Part shown: in pieces, positions 38,301 through 50,900 of the stretch
How the letters are laid out: each line of letters begins with the position of its first letter
How positions within the stretch are numbered: the stretch's first letter is position 1
DNA from: Blasia pusilla
Taxonomy: Eukaryota > Marchantiophyta > Marchantiopsida > Blasiales
Length of the DNA stretch: 64,000 nt
Direction: 5' to 3'
Assembly (NCBI GenBank): GCA_050084515.1
Contig: CM114273.1
Span: 17,484,001-17,548,000, forward strand
Made by a program: the position numbers and the translations under genes
Notes under the pieces: generated by a model
Told to the model about the DNA's origin: nothing
Seen by the model: the letters and a program-made list of their open reading frames with translations, nothing else
Database searches by the model: none

Positions 38301-39105
38301 TTCAGATGGTAAGAATGTGCATCAGTTATAACTCAGCTGTGCTTATATCTCTGAAGGATATGTTAGGAAGGGCAAAGAAGAATTTAAAGATTCTGGTAAT
38401 TTCGTAACTCGAATGGGACAATGTCTTGGTACTTAACAGATCCGGGGCCTTGAAGATGAGATAGAGCGGAGAACAGTGACTTATAGTTGGTGGAAGGACT
38501 TCGATCATGAACGTGACCGAAAAGGGTGGCACCCGGTCACTTACAACTTTGCAGACGCTTCTTTGCAAGCAATTAAAGAAATCCAGGTATTGAGCCTGTA
38601 GAAGAAGATAGTGTCTTCTGGCGGCACTGTTGCTACAGGAGATGAAAGGTTACTCTTCTTTATAGTGGTGATGCTGCTCCTACTTTATAACTGAGCATTG
38701 GAGAGACGCTTTCCTATACACAATTTGAGACTGTAGAGTACTCGTATTGACTCCATAAAGTTAGGTTCTAAGGACTTCAAAGGATCATATGTGCATAGTG
38801 TTGGAAACCTCGAGGAGCACTTGGGTATGGGGTTTCCAGCGATGGAGAATCAACCGCATCTGATGGTAAAGAAGAGCTCCTTTGTGAGATATACAGGAAC
38901 ACCATCGTCTGACTGTCTTGTTGACTGGTTTATGCAGGCAATAACCAGTATCCACTATGCTACAGAATCACGAACTGAATGGTGTACTTCCAATGGTGAG
39001 CCGGCCCCATGTTATTTGTTTGCAAGAAAGTTCACCAGGGGTGCAGGATTCCGTCTTCTTAGTCAGGTCCAGTTTTATGAGAATCCTGAAGTTAAAACAA
39101 CGTAG
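35343..39105 (+). CDS. Core-2/I-branching beta-1,6-N-acetylglucosaminyltransferase family protein (GT14, DUF266)
   Basis: Ten exons join into about 374 codons: 35343-35597, 36316-36432, 36603-36703, 36941-37012, 37289-37370, 37669-37749, 37908-37946, 38128-38190, 38440-38586 and 38938-39105. All junctions are GT-AG and phases are consistent. Residues 21-38 form one membrane span near the N-terminus, so it is a type II, probably Golgi, protein. Family blocks in order: KLAFLYLARNKMPLDILW, FSVYIHARPG, VEWGAASMVEAERLLL, NERFLLLSD-SCVPLYNF, SFIDYNDDRYSPRMSPEI, KWRKGSQWFVF, NCIPDEHYIQTLL, WHPVTYNF, RTEWC and PCYLFARKF. These match plant DUF266 proteins, which are placed in GT14. The actual sugar substrate of plant members is mostly unknown. 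Length fits the family (about 380). A second in-frame ATG lies at 35361; the first is preferred because it gives the usual short cytoplasmic tail. Confidence 0.9.
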
Positions 39106-41508
39106 GTATTGGGGATATCTGGTCATTATATTAGTTAACTTGGTCAATGTATCATAGCCTGTAATTTGTTCCTTAGCGTAGTGGTAGGCACAACCCTAAA
39201 GCGCTCAACATCGACGATTAAGGTAGCCAAATACTTCCAATTCTAATACCCTAGTTCAGTAGACATATTTGTAGCGCCAAACCCAGCGGTGAGTTTCTTA
39301 GTGGAATGCTGGAGACGAGCACTCCCATTGAGGGAAGAGACGATTTGATGCCGGTTAGCATTACTTGACGCGTGTATAAGATAATGGCTAGAAAGATTCA
39401 TCTTTTGTGAAGAAGGTAGCACCATCACTCAAACCTTGAAAGTTTACCTTGCAAGAGAGTTGCCGTCATATCCTATGAATGTAAGTTCCAAACCCTATTT
39501 GTGTCTTAAAGAGACATTTGCGATATGTCCTGAGTTTGCTTGAGTTGCAATATACTGTCTGGTGACAGGTGTTCATGATTATCAGTGTTGTATGCTTCGT
39601 AATGGTGACACTATCAACATAAATTACATTCCTTGGATTCTGTTGCGTTCAACGTAATGTAGGAATGTAAGTGCTTCATTCCGCGATGCCCCCGGTGAGG
39701 TTGGCAGGAGAAACATTGAAAATCGACATCAGGGAATTCATTGCTTCTGCTTTTAGAACTTGGACTTGGCTATTAGTGCCAGTACACACGAGTATGGCTT
39801 CAGTGCGTACACCGACAAAGGAAATCTAGATCCGATTTTAACCCTGGTCTTATGCTTCGTAGACCCCACTACTGACGTCGTTTTTAAAGTGTCTTTTGCT
39901 GGAGCCTTTCAGAAGCTTTACTAGACAAGGGCTTCAAATGCACAGTTGAGAAGAAGAGCTAATCATATGGGCCAAGCATCTGTCAAATGCTCGCCTGGTG
40001 TGGAAATTGACGCATGAAGAAAGGATAGGACATGGAGCATATGGAGCCCTCTGCTCGACCAGAGGTTTCCTCCAACCCGTAACGTCGGTCGGGGCTCCGT
40101 CTTGCACTTACCGTGGTGGTTGCCATTAACCTTTCATCGGATTGAAACTAGTTCCGTGTAGGACTGCAAGGGCAGTGATACTTGACCACTCCACTTCAAT
40201 CTATCTCTGAGAATGCCTCTTCATTTGCAAAATGTCTCTTCACTTTGAGATCACCTCAAAATGAAGAGGCAGTTTCGGAGGTTCTTGCTTTGTATTAGTA
40301 ATTAAGTCGAATCTGTTCAATAAGAGTTGCTTATGGTTGTTCCCAAAGATCACAGGAGTTTTTCCGTGGGGCAGTACATTGCCGGGAGTTTCCAATCGGA
40401 AACTCCCGGTTTTCAGATACGATTTACAAAGGGTGTCAAAAATCTAGTTGGTTTTTTAAGGCAATTTCAAAATGAATCTGAAATTCTCAATTTTAATGGG
40501 TTCGTTTTATCTGTAACGCGAGATCTCCCAGATCATTTCCTCTCGTATGTCCTTTTAAGATCTGTGGATGTCTAGTCCAATAACAAGATGGACTCAAATT
40601 CAAATCCATCTTATTGGCTATAAAAGACATGACTGATTCCAAATTATTCATCGAGCGTGGGGTTATAGTTAGCCGGTTGGTTTCCTAAAGCACCGGTCGA
40701 CATTTCACGACTTGAGGATTTCCGGAGGGGTAGGCAGTGCTAGCGATGGCTATTGGACGGGAAAGAGCAAGCTGTGCCATCCTATATTTGAAATTTGTCA
40801 AGCCACCTGTTTGAGATGTTTACACTTTAAAATGACTTCGCTATCTCGAGTTGTCTCAGTTCAACACCACACTGAAATTACCTCCGGGATGTTCGGATGT
40901 AACCCAACGATTGTTTTTTCAGCGATTGTTGTAGTGGCTAGGATTTGGCGGTGCGCTGAATTGCTGAACTCGGAGGCTTTCGAAATACTTGGATTTCGAT
41001 TTGTGAGTCGGCCAGGCCCTTTCGAGAATCTGCAGTCTTCCAACCCTTCGCATTCGTCACGATCATGAGACAAGAGTGGCAATGTTCCTGTATCATTTAG
41101 CCGCTAGAATCTGAGCTGCTGCTAATGATCTGTCGTCTCCGTGATTAGCTCCGCGTGTATCTGTGCCGAGTGTGTGTTAGCTTTTTCTTTGCATCTCACC
41201 CATTAGCGTCCACACATGTCAATAGGTTTCTCTGAACTTCTGAAGGCTCCGCTCTATGGCGACAGCTTCATTAGCTCCACATATATCGGGCTATTCCCAG
41301 GAGGATTCTCCTACGACGCAGAATAGTCCCCGATCAGCAACCTTCAGACTTCGGTGGCTTCGCTCCTGGAAATGGAGTTCTCAAGGGAATTGGATCAAAA
41401 TATTTTACATATTATAGAAAAAATTTTAATTTGAATTTATGTGGGGTATCATTAATATCTTCCCTTCACGAGTTACACATTAACTCTTAAGACACTTGGT
41501 TGTTTCTT
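39106..41508. other. Gene-free region downstream of the GT14 gene
   Basis: Includes the presumed 3' untranslated region. No further coding block is supported. A perfect 12-bp stem hairpin lies at 40382-40409 and is listed separately. Confidence 0.45.
40382..40409. repeat. Perfect 12-bp inverted repeat with 4-base loop
   Basis: CCGGGAGTTTCC and GGAAACTCCCGG are separated by AATC. It could be the tip of a small element or simply a hairpin; no flanking duplication was found. Confidence 0.8.
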
Positions 41509-41533
41509 GTGCATCGCACGGGCACCTTACTAG
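41509..41533 (+). mobile_element. Helitron-like 3' terminus
   Basis: A short hairpin (GTGC-ATC-GCAC) is followed about ten bases later by CTAG and then T. It shares the GCACGGGCA...ACTAGT pattern with the end at 59075 on the other strand. It marks the 3' end of an element lying to the left; the 5' end was not located. Confidence 0.45.
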
Positions 41534-41913
41534 TTCCATATATCGTAATATTCCATCTCATTTAGATTCGCTCCCTACCATTTTTGTTGTGAAGTCCAAT
41601 TAAGTCTTAACCGCTCGTTTCTGCGTATTGGTAGAGCAACTTTATCTTATTTTTGTTTTGTTAGAACTCCATGTTGTCACGGGAAGTAGATGTAAGCGGA
41701 ATGGTTTCCTCTTGTAGTTCCGTAGGTTGCACCAAGTTACCAGCATTGCATCGATTTAAGCGACTTCCGAGGAGGAGAGAAGGACCTAAGCCCTTATTGC
41801 CATCATAGTTTTACGAAACGAGTTGGGAACTTGGGAATGTGTGCTATCCTATTAACAATAGTTCGTACCGTTTCAAGGGCAAGGGCTCGAAAGTGAAAAA
41901 GGCCTCATCTATT

Positions 41914-42091
41914 GGAGAGTGCTTCTTGATATGCAAACACCTCTTTGCTTGATATGTGACAATCATGTAGTATGAAAATGTTTTTTATCCTATGGGCAAT
42001 AAGAAAATGTTTCCGCCTCTACGGGCAGCAAGAAATATATTTGTGTGGATTAATCCTTTCACTTCCGTGCATGGCACGGGATGTCGACTAG
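41914..42091 (+). mobile_element. Helitron-like non-autonomous element, 3' part (copy b)
   Basis: Starts at GGAGAGTGCTTC with a GCAAACACCTC block and ends with hairpin CCGTGC-ATG-GCACGG, nine bases, CTAG (42088-42091), T. It forms a roughly 180-bp inverted pair with 43277-43457 and matches 32954-33138 in the same orientation. Confidence 0.55.
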
Positions 42092-43154
42092 TAAATGGTA
42101 TCAATATCTTAAATTCCGCTCCCAAGGTTACGCTTTAAATTGTGAAATAAGAAACCCACAGAAATGAAGGTTGAAATTTGGAATTAAGGTTATACCATGG
42201 TGAGGACGTCAGTTTGATTGTCTCTTACAAAAGTCCATTATAGCCTCTATTTTGAATCAACGGAAAAGTTTTGTTGACTCTTATTTCATTATGTCCATCT
42301 GTATAACAATTAGCGACCCGATACGCATAATATGACAAGATAGTGAGACAATACGATAAAATAGGGCAACATGCTTGAACTCTTTTGTTTGAACCATATT
42401 AGATGGATAGAAGTAGATAGGTATAGAGAAAATGGATGGGGATTTGAGTGGAATAGAATTTTTTAATTAATCAAGTAAGAATTTATTGAATATTATAATG
42501 GATGATTATAAATATGAATAAATTGGAATAATTATGATAAATTACCAAAAATTTAGAATTTGTGCCTTAATTCATATTTGATGGAAAGGGAAAATAAATT
42601 TAACGGAGAAGGAGTAGATTTTTTTAAAATTTTGTGGTAGGGTAAACTTACTTAGGGGGATTGGGATATCATTTAAATTTGAATGGAGGATTGTAATTAC
42701 TTAGAAGAGTGAAATTTTGTTACCCTTCTAAGATTTTAGAAAATAAAAATTCTATTTAAAATTTGAAATGAAGAATATGATTATTTTTAAATAATCATAT
42801 TAATTCACATGTGATATTTTGGGAAAGGAAAATGAATTTGAATGGAAAAGGAAAATGATTTTGTTTATTAAAATTAACTAAGAATTTAGTTAGTGAATGT
42901 GATTTTGGTGGAAAGAGTGGAAGGCGAAGAATATTTATTATTTGAACTTTTACAAAGGAATGAAATTATTTTGGGGAGATAGGTATTATTTAAAGGTGAA
43001 ATTTTCATTCTCTTTTAAGATTTAAAAAGTGGAAATTATACATGAAATTTGAAATTAAATATAATTTCAAAATTTCAGTTTAATTTTAATTGACACGCCT
43101 AACTATTTTTTAAGCATATAAGTTGATTTGAAATTCCGGAGCTTTCTTTCACCC
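42092..43154. other. Very AT-rich stretch without genes
   Basis: Composed largely of A/T-rich, A-ending words (for example AATTTGAAAT types) with no coding motif. Confidence 0.5.
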
Positions 43155-43177
43155 GTGCGGAGCACAAGCACCCACTA
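43155..43177 (+). mobile_element. Helitron-like 3' terminus
   Basis: Hairpin GTGC-GGA-GCAC, then AAGCACCCA, CTAG and T. The AAGC...CCACTAGT end is shared with the minus-strand end at 45999. Confidence 0.45.
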
Positions 43178-43276
43178 GTGTTGTTAACCATAAATCTACA
43201 TTGGACTTTGCAGTATATTTACTTTAATCATGAGCGTTCACCTCTAGTAACCCAAATGAAATGACTATAAAGAATA

Positions 43277-43457
43277 CTAGTATTTAGCCAATGCTCGGGA
43301 GTGAAAGTCCTAATAATGTAGGGAGTGAAAGGACGAATAATGCTCGACAAAAATTCAAAATATTTTTCTTGTTGCCCATACTAGAGAAAATATTTTCTTG
43401 CTGCCCAATTGTCACATGTCAAGTAAACAGGTGTTTGCAATCAAGAAGACACTCTCC
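43277..43457 (-). mobile_element. Helitron-like non-autonomous element, 3' part (copy c, inverted)
   Basis: On the minus strand it reads GGAGAGTGTCTTC, a GCAAACACCTG block, ACTTGACATGTGACAATTGG and ACTTTCACT, ending CTAG (complement of 43277-43280) followed by T. Block order and distance to the end match copies a and b. Confidence 0.55.
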
Positions 43458-45105
43458 AATAATAATATAGATATATATTCTTACAAAAAAATTGAAAATG
43501 TAGAAATGTTTCTTGGACTTTCTAATTGGACTATTTTGTGCCAAATCCTCGGCTCATGTGAGCATGCGACAACTCCCGAGCATTGCAATTTTTTCCTAAA
43601 TAGCCGAACAGTTGTTTCTTCGTTATGGTTAATCTGGTCACTGTCTTTTCTGAGAACAAGAGTTGTACATCCAAAGAAAATTCTTGAACGGTCTCGAGAA
43701 ACTCGTCTTTGCTTTCCTAAGAAATTTTCTACTCTAGATTCTGCAGATGCAAATGCCGACTCTTAAACCGATTTAATGGTCTTGCAAACCTTTGATATCA
43801 CTTTCAATAAATGTGCCAAGCCAAGGTATGCAACTATCCAACTATGGTTTTATTTTCCCTTATCTTATTACCCTCCAAAAGATGCATAGCTAGAAATCTA
43901 TCTTCACGACTACATTGTTGAAATCTGTACAAAGGTGATAAGATGTTCAAATCTAAGTTCATGGGCAGTGTTTCTTGGACCTCTTTGTGAAGTTGGGCTT
44001 GTAGGCTCAATTTTCTCTTTGTGGATTTTTTTTTTCATTTGGGAATGAGCATAGCTTGCTTGAGGGCTACTATGGATTCACTTTTATATTGCAGACTGAT
44101 GCCTTGTAGATCTCGATCTCTATTTAGGCCAAGACACATGTTTGGTTTTACTTGTTTAGAGAAATTCTAGTCGAAGAAACCATCAATGTAAGTGAAAAAT
44201 AGATTTATAGATAAGTTATCAACCTATCTTGAGGTATTATTCTCGGTAGCCTCTATTCTTCCTATGATCTCCATGAGAATTTGGGAGGTCAATTTTAGAA
44301 ATCAATCAATCAATCATTATTCACGCAAGTCTGCCATATGTTTGCAAAGATGTTGTCAAAATCCTTCATGATCATTTTAACATTTTCTTGAGATGTCTTT
44401 GCAACAATTTTCTCATCTTGAATGGTTGCTACATCACCATCCACTAAGAGGGAAAAGAATTAGATTGCTACATGCTTTCAAAAGATGGGAAATATCAAGT
44501 GAAAAAACAAAAGGTGATGAGCATTGGATTGGGCCTCATGGTGACAAGTATTAAGAGTCTCATTGAGGTTAAATGAAGAATTTGGGTGTTGGCCTTGGTT
44601 GGTGGATTCTACCCTCACAAGTATGAAGATGGGAAGTCCGGATCGTGCCATGAGTTGTACCTAGCCTTGATTTAAGAATCCTCATTTGTACCTAACCTTG
44701 ATATAAAAATCCTCATTGAAACTCCTTCATTGCATTTCTCTTGCAACAAAGCATAAATATGTTCAAAGGAGAGAAAGCCCTTGCACATTATTGTATGGAA
44801 AATTATGCATGTCAAAAGATATCCCCCCTTTTTTTAGGAGACCAAATTCAAATTTAGAAAAAATCATATAAAAATGAATAAATAAATATCTATCATAACC
44901 ATGCCCTTACAATGTGTTTATAGATGTGGTCCTTCAAAGACCAAGGACACGCACAATGGCCCTACTGTTTTTCTTATTTGTATATCTCTTACGTACCACT
45001 TGTTATGCAATGTCTTGCTCCCAACTCTTGCCAAAATCACTTCCCCCCTCATGTGTCTTATCTTGACTTTGAAAAAAAGAATTGCTCCACCTTTCCAGAC
45101 GACAT
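43458..45105. other. Gene-free sequence
   Basis: No conserved coding motif or RNA gene recognised. Short open frames at 43398-43766 and 44901-45118 lack any recognisable domain and partly overlap repeat sequence. Confidence 0.45.
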
Positions 45106-45998
45106 GATGGTTGCATGAAAATAGACAAGTTTGTCCCTATGATGGACATAGACGGGTAAGTGTGGACATATCCATGGATATGGATTTTAAGAGGTGGGGC
45201 CCATACTTATAGCTCGTGGTGGAGGCAAGGCATGGGTGGACGGGGCAATAAGGGGAGAGGGAGTGGAGGTGGGGAAAGGAAGAAACAAGAAAGAGCGAAA
45301 CATGGAGGTAAGCGGGGGTGGTGGGGATGAGAAAGAAGGGGAAGGTAGGGCCCATATGGACAAGTCCTTCCATAAGATGGATGTAAGTCCATGGACATGG
45401 ACATGTCCATAGCAAGGTTGCACGGAAATGGACAAGTCCGTCCCATGCGGGCTTCACCTACAGGAATAGGTACGGGTTGGGATGAATGGTGCCGTTTGAA
45501 GTCGGGCCACTGGCGCGACGTAGGCTGAGAGTGCAGGTGGGTTGGGGGCTAACGATCAGAGCTTGCGGGCAGTGTGCGAGACTAGGTTCAGATATGTAGT
45601 TTGGTTGTGGGCCTAGGCTCGACGCAGACGGGCTTTGCGGGCTCAAGTTTTGAATAGGGTTGGATGGTGGGGGCTGAAGCGGTCTCCACATGCGTGGATG
45701 CAGGCTTAAGCGCGGGCCTTGTGCACGCTTAAATGCGGTTTCTGTACAGGGAACGTGTGCGGGTAGGTGATGATTATGATTGTTATTGAAGGCTTGAAGG
45801 AGTGGAGAGGAGAGTAGAAGATTAAGATAGTGTGGTTGCATTAGAAAATAGGTTAGTTGCAAATGAAAGAAGTTAAAGAAGTCTGGATAAGTATAAGTGG
45901 AAAGAGGAAAAGAGAATGTTAAAATATAATGGAATAGGATGGTTGTATTAGAAAAAAAAGTGATGTGTAAAAGCTTACACAGCTATTTGTAAAACTAA
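45106..45998. mobile_element. hAT-like terminal sequence and GC-rich repeat debris
   Basis: GATGGTTGCATG near 45107 and CAAGGTTGCACGG at 45414 both lead into GACAAG-TTTGTCC or GACAAG-TCCGTCC words, as at the ends of the elements at 3271 and 57810. The inner sequence resembles the reverse complement of 3.35-3.45 kb. Dispersed GGACATGTCC words are frequent. Boundaries are unclear, possibly because one element is nested in another. Long open frames in all phases across 45.14-45.86 kb are a composition effect. Confidence 0.35.
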
Positions 45999-46036
45999 CT
46001 AGTGGACGCTTCTACAATGCACATAGAAGTTTAAGT
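45999..46036 (-). mobile_element. Helitron-like 3' terminus, minus strand
   Basis: On the minus strand: stem CTTCTA...TAGAAG, then CGTCCA, CTAG and T. The GTGCA...AGAAGC...CCACTAGT pattern aligns with the end at 43155. Confidence 0.4.
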
Positions 46037-46930
46037 TAGTTATGATGCATAGAATAATTTAAATTAACTATGGTAATTAGACTGTGGCTAATGACTTAAA
46101 TAAACCTAAAACTCTTAATTAACCTCTTCAATTAACTTGAGCAGTTTTTTTTTCGTCCAAATGATCTTATTGGACAAACATGATAGGTAAATGTCAAGAA
46201 GAGAAATGTTAAAAAACTGAAAAGAAAATCTCCGATGCTAATATAGATTTTGTTATATTCTCAATACAACAACATAAAATTTTCAAATTATAGTACATAA
46301 ATCAAATTATGAGAATTAAAAAGAAGGTAAAACCAAAAGAAGTATTATTTGGATACACCAAATGATAAAAACCTTATCCTACATTTGAAAACCTCCGGAT
46401 CCTACATTACCAATTCTCCTGCCCACAAAATTAATTATGATACTAAATTTAATTCGAAAGTACTAATTATTATTGCGTTCCTTGCTGTATTATTATTATA
46501 TATATATTTTCCTATTCATTACCCAAATCATTAGTTATCTCCCTCAAAACCCAAACTTCCAAAGTTGAAGGGCGAAGGGGACCACCGGATCAGCGGTCCC
46601 CCTCTCACATTATCCCTCAGTAAACAACAGCGGATTAAGCGGAGAACCGGAGGAACTACTGTCACCGAAGTTCCGGGCCTTCAGGCAACAGCAGATCAGG
46701 TGATTCAGGTCGCGGCTCATGAGACGGGCCATGAGACGTGGCGTGCGCTTGGTCGGACAGAATGTCAGGAATCATAATGATGGGCCCGTTTTTAAATAAC
46801 GTACAGGATTTCCTGCCCACGTGTCGGACTTCCATTGTCTGGAATGTACAGCTCTTGTCTGCTCGTCGTCTGGGGATCTCTCCCTTACTTGTCGGGTCTG
46901 ACGGGGACACGGCAGCCGTGTGAGCTCTGA
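46037..46930. other. Gene-free sequence
   Basis: AT-rich to about 46.55 kb, then a more GC-rich region leading to the channel gene. No coding motif is supported. Confidence 0.4.
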
Positions 46931-47934
46931 CTACTGACAGTGTCCTTTCCCGACCTGCGAAAGCGAATTAGGGCTGATGTATGTACTATGTATGTATCCA
47001 TGTCCTCGCAAAGTCACGCCTTTTGTTCGCAAGTCGATTTCTGTCTGCGCAGGCATTTACTCCGTCTCAAAGCGAGTCCACATCCCGTCAGCGAGTCCTT
47101 CGTTTCGCGGCTCTCTGCTCTGGAAATTTCGTCGTCTCCCTGCGATTCAGATGTCCTTTGACAGTCTTTGTCCTGTGGGTGCTGGTGCGAATTTCCTTGG
47201 GAAGTGGAAGATGCTGCTGCGAAGTTTTGAGAGGTGTGTGGTGATCGGCCGGTAGCTTGGACGAGAAGAGGAAGAGCGGCGACTTCGATCGGGATTAGGA
47301 TTCTGCCATTCACATGGTGGGGAATTGCTGGATCCGAGGATTTGAACCTTCTCTCAAGCCTCACATCCATTTCGGCCTTCCGTGCAGTGCTTCCTCTTGT
47401 TCATGTGAAGCAAAACTGGGAGTTTCGCACACCGAGGCTGTGTTGGGTTGCCATCCCGCCGGCGATTCCACCTACTCTCTCTTTCTCTCTCTCTCTCACA
47501 CACACTCTCGAGAGAGGAAGTCCATGCAGAAGCGTATGCATCCCCACGTCTTGGGAGGTTCCATCCAGCTCGCGTTCTGAATATCTGTCGCCGCAAGTTT
47601 CTCATCCGATTGCGCCTCTTTCTTCCTCACTCTCGATTTGCTGTAAGCGGCATCTGCCCCTCGCGTGAATTTTCTGCGACTATACGATGAAACGAACAGT
47701 GTCGGTAGTTCGACTTTGGTAGCACCGGATTCTTCGCGCGTCTCTGAGACAATCTCGGGCGTGTGCAGAAGGAAGGAGTGGCGAGTGGGAATTGTATGGT
47801 GAGTGGCAAATTGAAGTCGTGTGAGATTCGGGCGTGGGTTTCGGGAGCGTACCATGTCGAAGTCGTGAGGCGTGAGATAGTCGATTGAGCATTTCGACTA
47901 TCCCATTTGAACCGGGAATCGCCTGTCGCAGAGA
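46931..47934 (+). promoter_or_regulatory. Upstream region and probable 5' leader of the CASTOR/POLLUX-like gene
   Basis: A GC-richer kilobase immediately before the channel start codon. A pyrimidine-rich CT tract lies at about 47469-47500, a feature common near plant core promoters and in 5' leaders. Exact start site and TATA element cannot be assigned. Numerous overlapping frames here are incoherent. Confidence 0.35.
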
Positions 47935-50900
47935 ATGCTGAAGAATAATGACGATGTTGAAGAGCTAAGGAATGGCGGGCATTCTCTGGTGGGCCGCGGC
48001 GGCGCGAGCCAGATCTCCTCAGGCTCGAGCTTGAGCAACGAGTCCGGATCGTCGTTGGAGCCATCATTATCATCATCATCATCGTCGTCGTCGTCGTCGT
48101 CCGGTGCTGAGACTCGGAGCGTTCTCAGACGCTCACGTTCCATCTCCTCCTCTGATCAGCGCGTAGGAGAAGGCACCTTCTCCGCGCAGCTGTTCCCGAC
48201 TGTCAGACGCCACCCCAATTCTGCAGCGGTTGCTGGGGGAGCGTCCGATGCGGTAAGAGCGGGCGAGGTAGTCGGCGGCGGTAGGAAGGTGGAGCAGACG
48301 GATCTAGAAACTGGAAGACCCGACAGCAGAGATCGGAGGGATGGCAAGGGGTTGAGCAGATGCGAGATCCATGAGGAGGAAAAGCTCAGCGCCCGCAATG
48401 AAACTCGATTCGAGAGCTCGACGAATTTCCCTTGCGATCGGATTCCCCCTCTCGATTCGGGTCGCCGCACGAACAGCAGTGCTAGCCCCGCAATTTCGCC
48501 ACTCAGCGATGGTTCATGTATTGGGTTTCCTGGGAATCTTGGTCCGGGGAAACCGCAATCACTTCTGAGTGACAGGCGTGCCGGGTTGACGCTGCAAATT
48601 CGCGGTGACGAGACTCCAGTCGATTCTAGGCCGAGGTTCTCAGCAGGGGTGGTCGATGCGGCGGAGAGGAAACGAAACGAATGGAAGCCCAGGAAATTCG
48701 CCCGTGACGGTTTCGAACAGCTGCCCACACGGCCCACGAAAACTCAGAGAACGAGGTCAGGTGCTCTGGGGCAACATCGACTGATCAATGGCCACATGCC
48801 GAGCGCTAGTTTCGATAATCATGGAGAAGCTGGTGCTGGTGACCTCTCGGTGTTTGCTCGAGCTTCCTCCTCGGATAGTAGGGCGATTAAGGACGACGCG
48901 TCGGGAAAATTGGAAGTGGGTAGTGGGTACCTTCGGAAACGTTACAAAGTCGAGGGTTTTCAGGATGCGCACGAGGAAATCTCCCAATCAGATGATGGAG
49001 GTCGTCCCGTTGCGGACGAGGCCGGCGGGGAGCGTAGGAGCGATGGTGTCGCAGGCGCTATCGCTAGAAGCAATTTCCAACTTCCACCGACAGTTTCTTC
49101 AAATGTCTCTATCTCCTCTCGCCTTCTAAATCGCTCGCAGTGCTCCTCCATGGTCGTCATCGCGGTAATCATCTCGTGCCATATCCACCCTTCTCTTCCC
49201 ACACATCATGCCAGTTTCGGTGTGTCTTTGGAGGTTAAGCCCATTTCCCTTACGCTCATCTGCCTAGGGAAATTAGACCATAAGGTGGTGTTGGAAGGAG
49301 AAGGGGAAGGACAGGCTTACAAAATGTGGGAGAGATCATCTTTGCACGGGTTGGAAACTGTAAGGATGTTTCTTTCCATACGCATGCACTCGTTGTGCAG
49401 CTCCTCATGGCTAGTAATTGAAGTTCCTGTGAGATATCACGTCATGCATCACTGATTTCTCATGGAATTTGAGATTCAGAACTCCAGTTCTCAATTTGGA
49501 GTGGTCTCAACTTCTGAGATTCGAAAGTAGCTGAGGTTTGTGTCTGAGCTATAAGCTTCCAGGTTGAAGCAAAAAGCCTACTTTTCGCGAGTGGTCTAAT
49601 GAGTGATGGCCTTGAAAGGAGTGGATGGATGTTTTGCATATTGTGCAGTGATGATGTTTGATGATGGCCGCAATTGTCCCAACTGCAGGGACGATTTGGA
49701 ACCGGGCCTGATGTAGATTCTGCGTTGGTTGCACACTTGCACGTGTTCCTCATAAATGGTTTGTGTTGAAGGCTGATGGATCGAACAGTGAGAGGGAGAA
49801 GTCTGTATCTTGCTTCTAAATGGAATGTGGATTTCTGTTTCTATATGTACTCCGACGCTTCTCAGACGCTGACACAGACCTCTGCTGACTCTTGCAGCTT
49901 TTCATATTCTGCGTGTCGTCGATTCGGTATGGGCTGGTCATGAATGATCAAGTAATGCTTTTAGAGGTAAGGGTCTTACGTCTCTACGGAGGTCTTCGGT
50001 TGAAGGTTCTAGGTGCAATCGTTGGCATGTTCCTATTCGAAGTCGGAGTGTATCTCTGTGGCCACCCATGGCGAGGTTTCGGAGAAATATCTACTGCAAT
50101 GGTGCACATTCTTTCATGACACAATTGGTTGCATCAGTGGCGTTTGTATCTTTCATTCAAGATAATATGTCCTTGATGCGGATTGATCTACAATCTCCTA
50201 CTCCGAGCGACTGATAGGGTCACATAGTGTAGCATATCCTTGGAATCGGCAGGTCCTGTTGTGGAATACTTCAGCGGCGCGGTAAAGCCCTTCCCCTTCC
50301 GATTATCACAAAACTTCAGCCACAACTGCAGGGGAAGCAAATCTTCTGCTCACTTGAACGGTTACTGCCAATGAAACGGACTTTTACTCGTTGTCGTGTT
50401 GTGGCAGAAGCAAAATGATGAACTCAGGGAGCAAGTGAAGGGATGCTCCGAAGGAGTCTTTCATTTTCAGCTGGAAGGGGAGAAGTCTAAGGTAGAAGAG
50501 GAGGGTGATGATGGGGACATTTCAGACCACGCAAGTCGCAAATTTGCCCTTCTTGTTTCTCTGCTCGTTCTGTCTTCTCCCTTCCTAATTTTCAAGTATG
50601 TGGACGAAATTCCCAGATTGGCTACAGGTACCAGAGGAGGCGAAGAAGAGGTGCCTTTGAGCAAACGCTTGGCATACCGTGTGGATGTGCTTTTCTCTAC
50701 CATTCCTTTTTTCAAGCCACTGGCTCTTCTCTTCGCGACCATGTTCTTGATTGGTCTTGGAGGTATTGCACTCTTCGCTGTCAGTGGTGACAGCCTATGG
50801 GATGCTCTTTGGCGTGCTTGGACGTATGTTGCAGATGCCGGAAACCATGCCGACAGTGTTGGGACTGGACCAAGAGTGGTCTCCATAAGCATTAGCTTTG

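Noticed and set aside
45137-45862. Several long overlapping frames on both strands
   Set aside because: All phases are open because of GC-rich repetitive sequence; no domain or codon pattern supports a gene, and the sequence resembles the repeat near 3.3 kb.
47898-48143. Minus-strand frame with a poly-Asp run
   Set aside because: Antisense shadow of the Ser-coding trinucleotide repeat in exon 1 of the channel gene.
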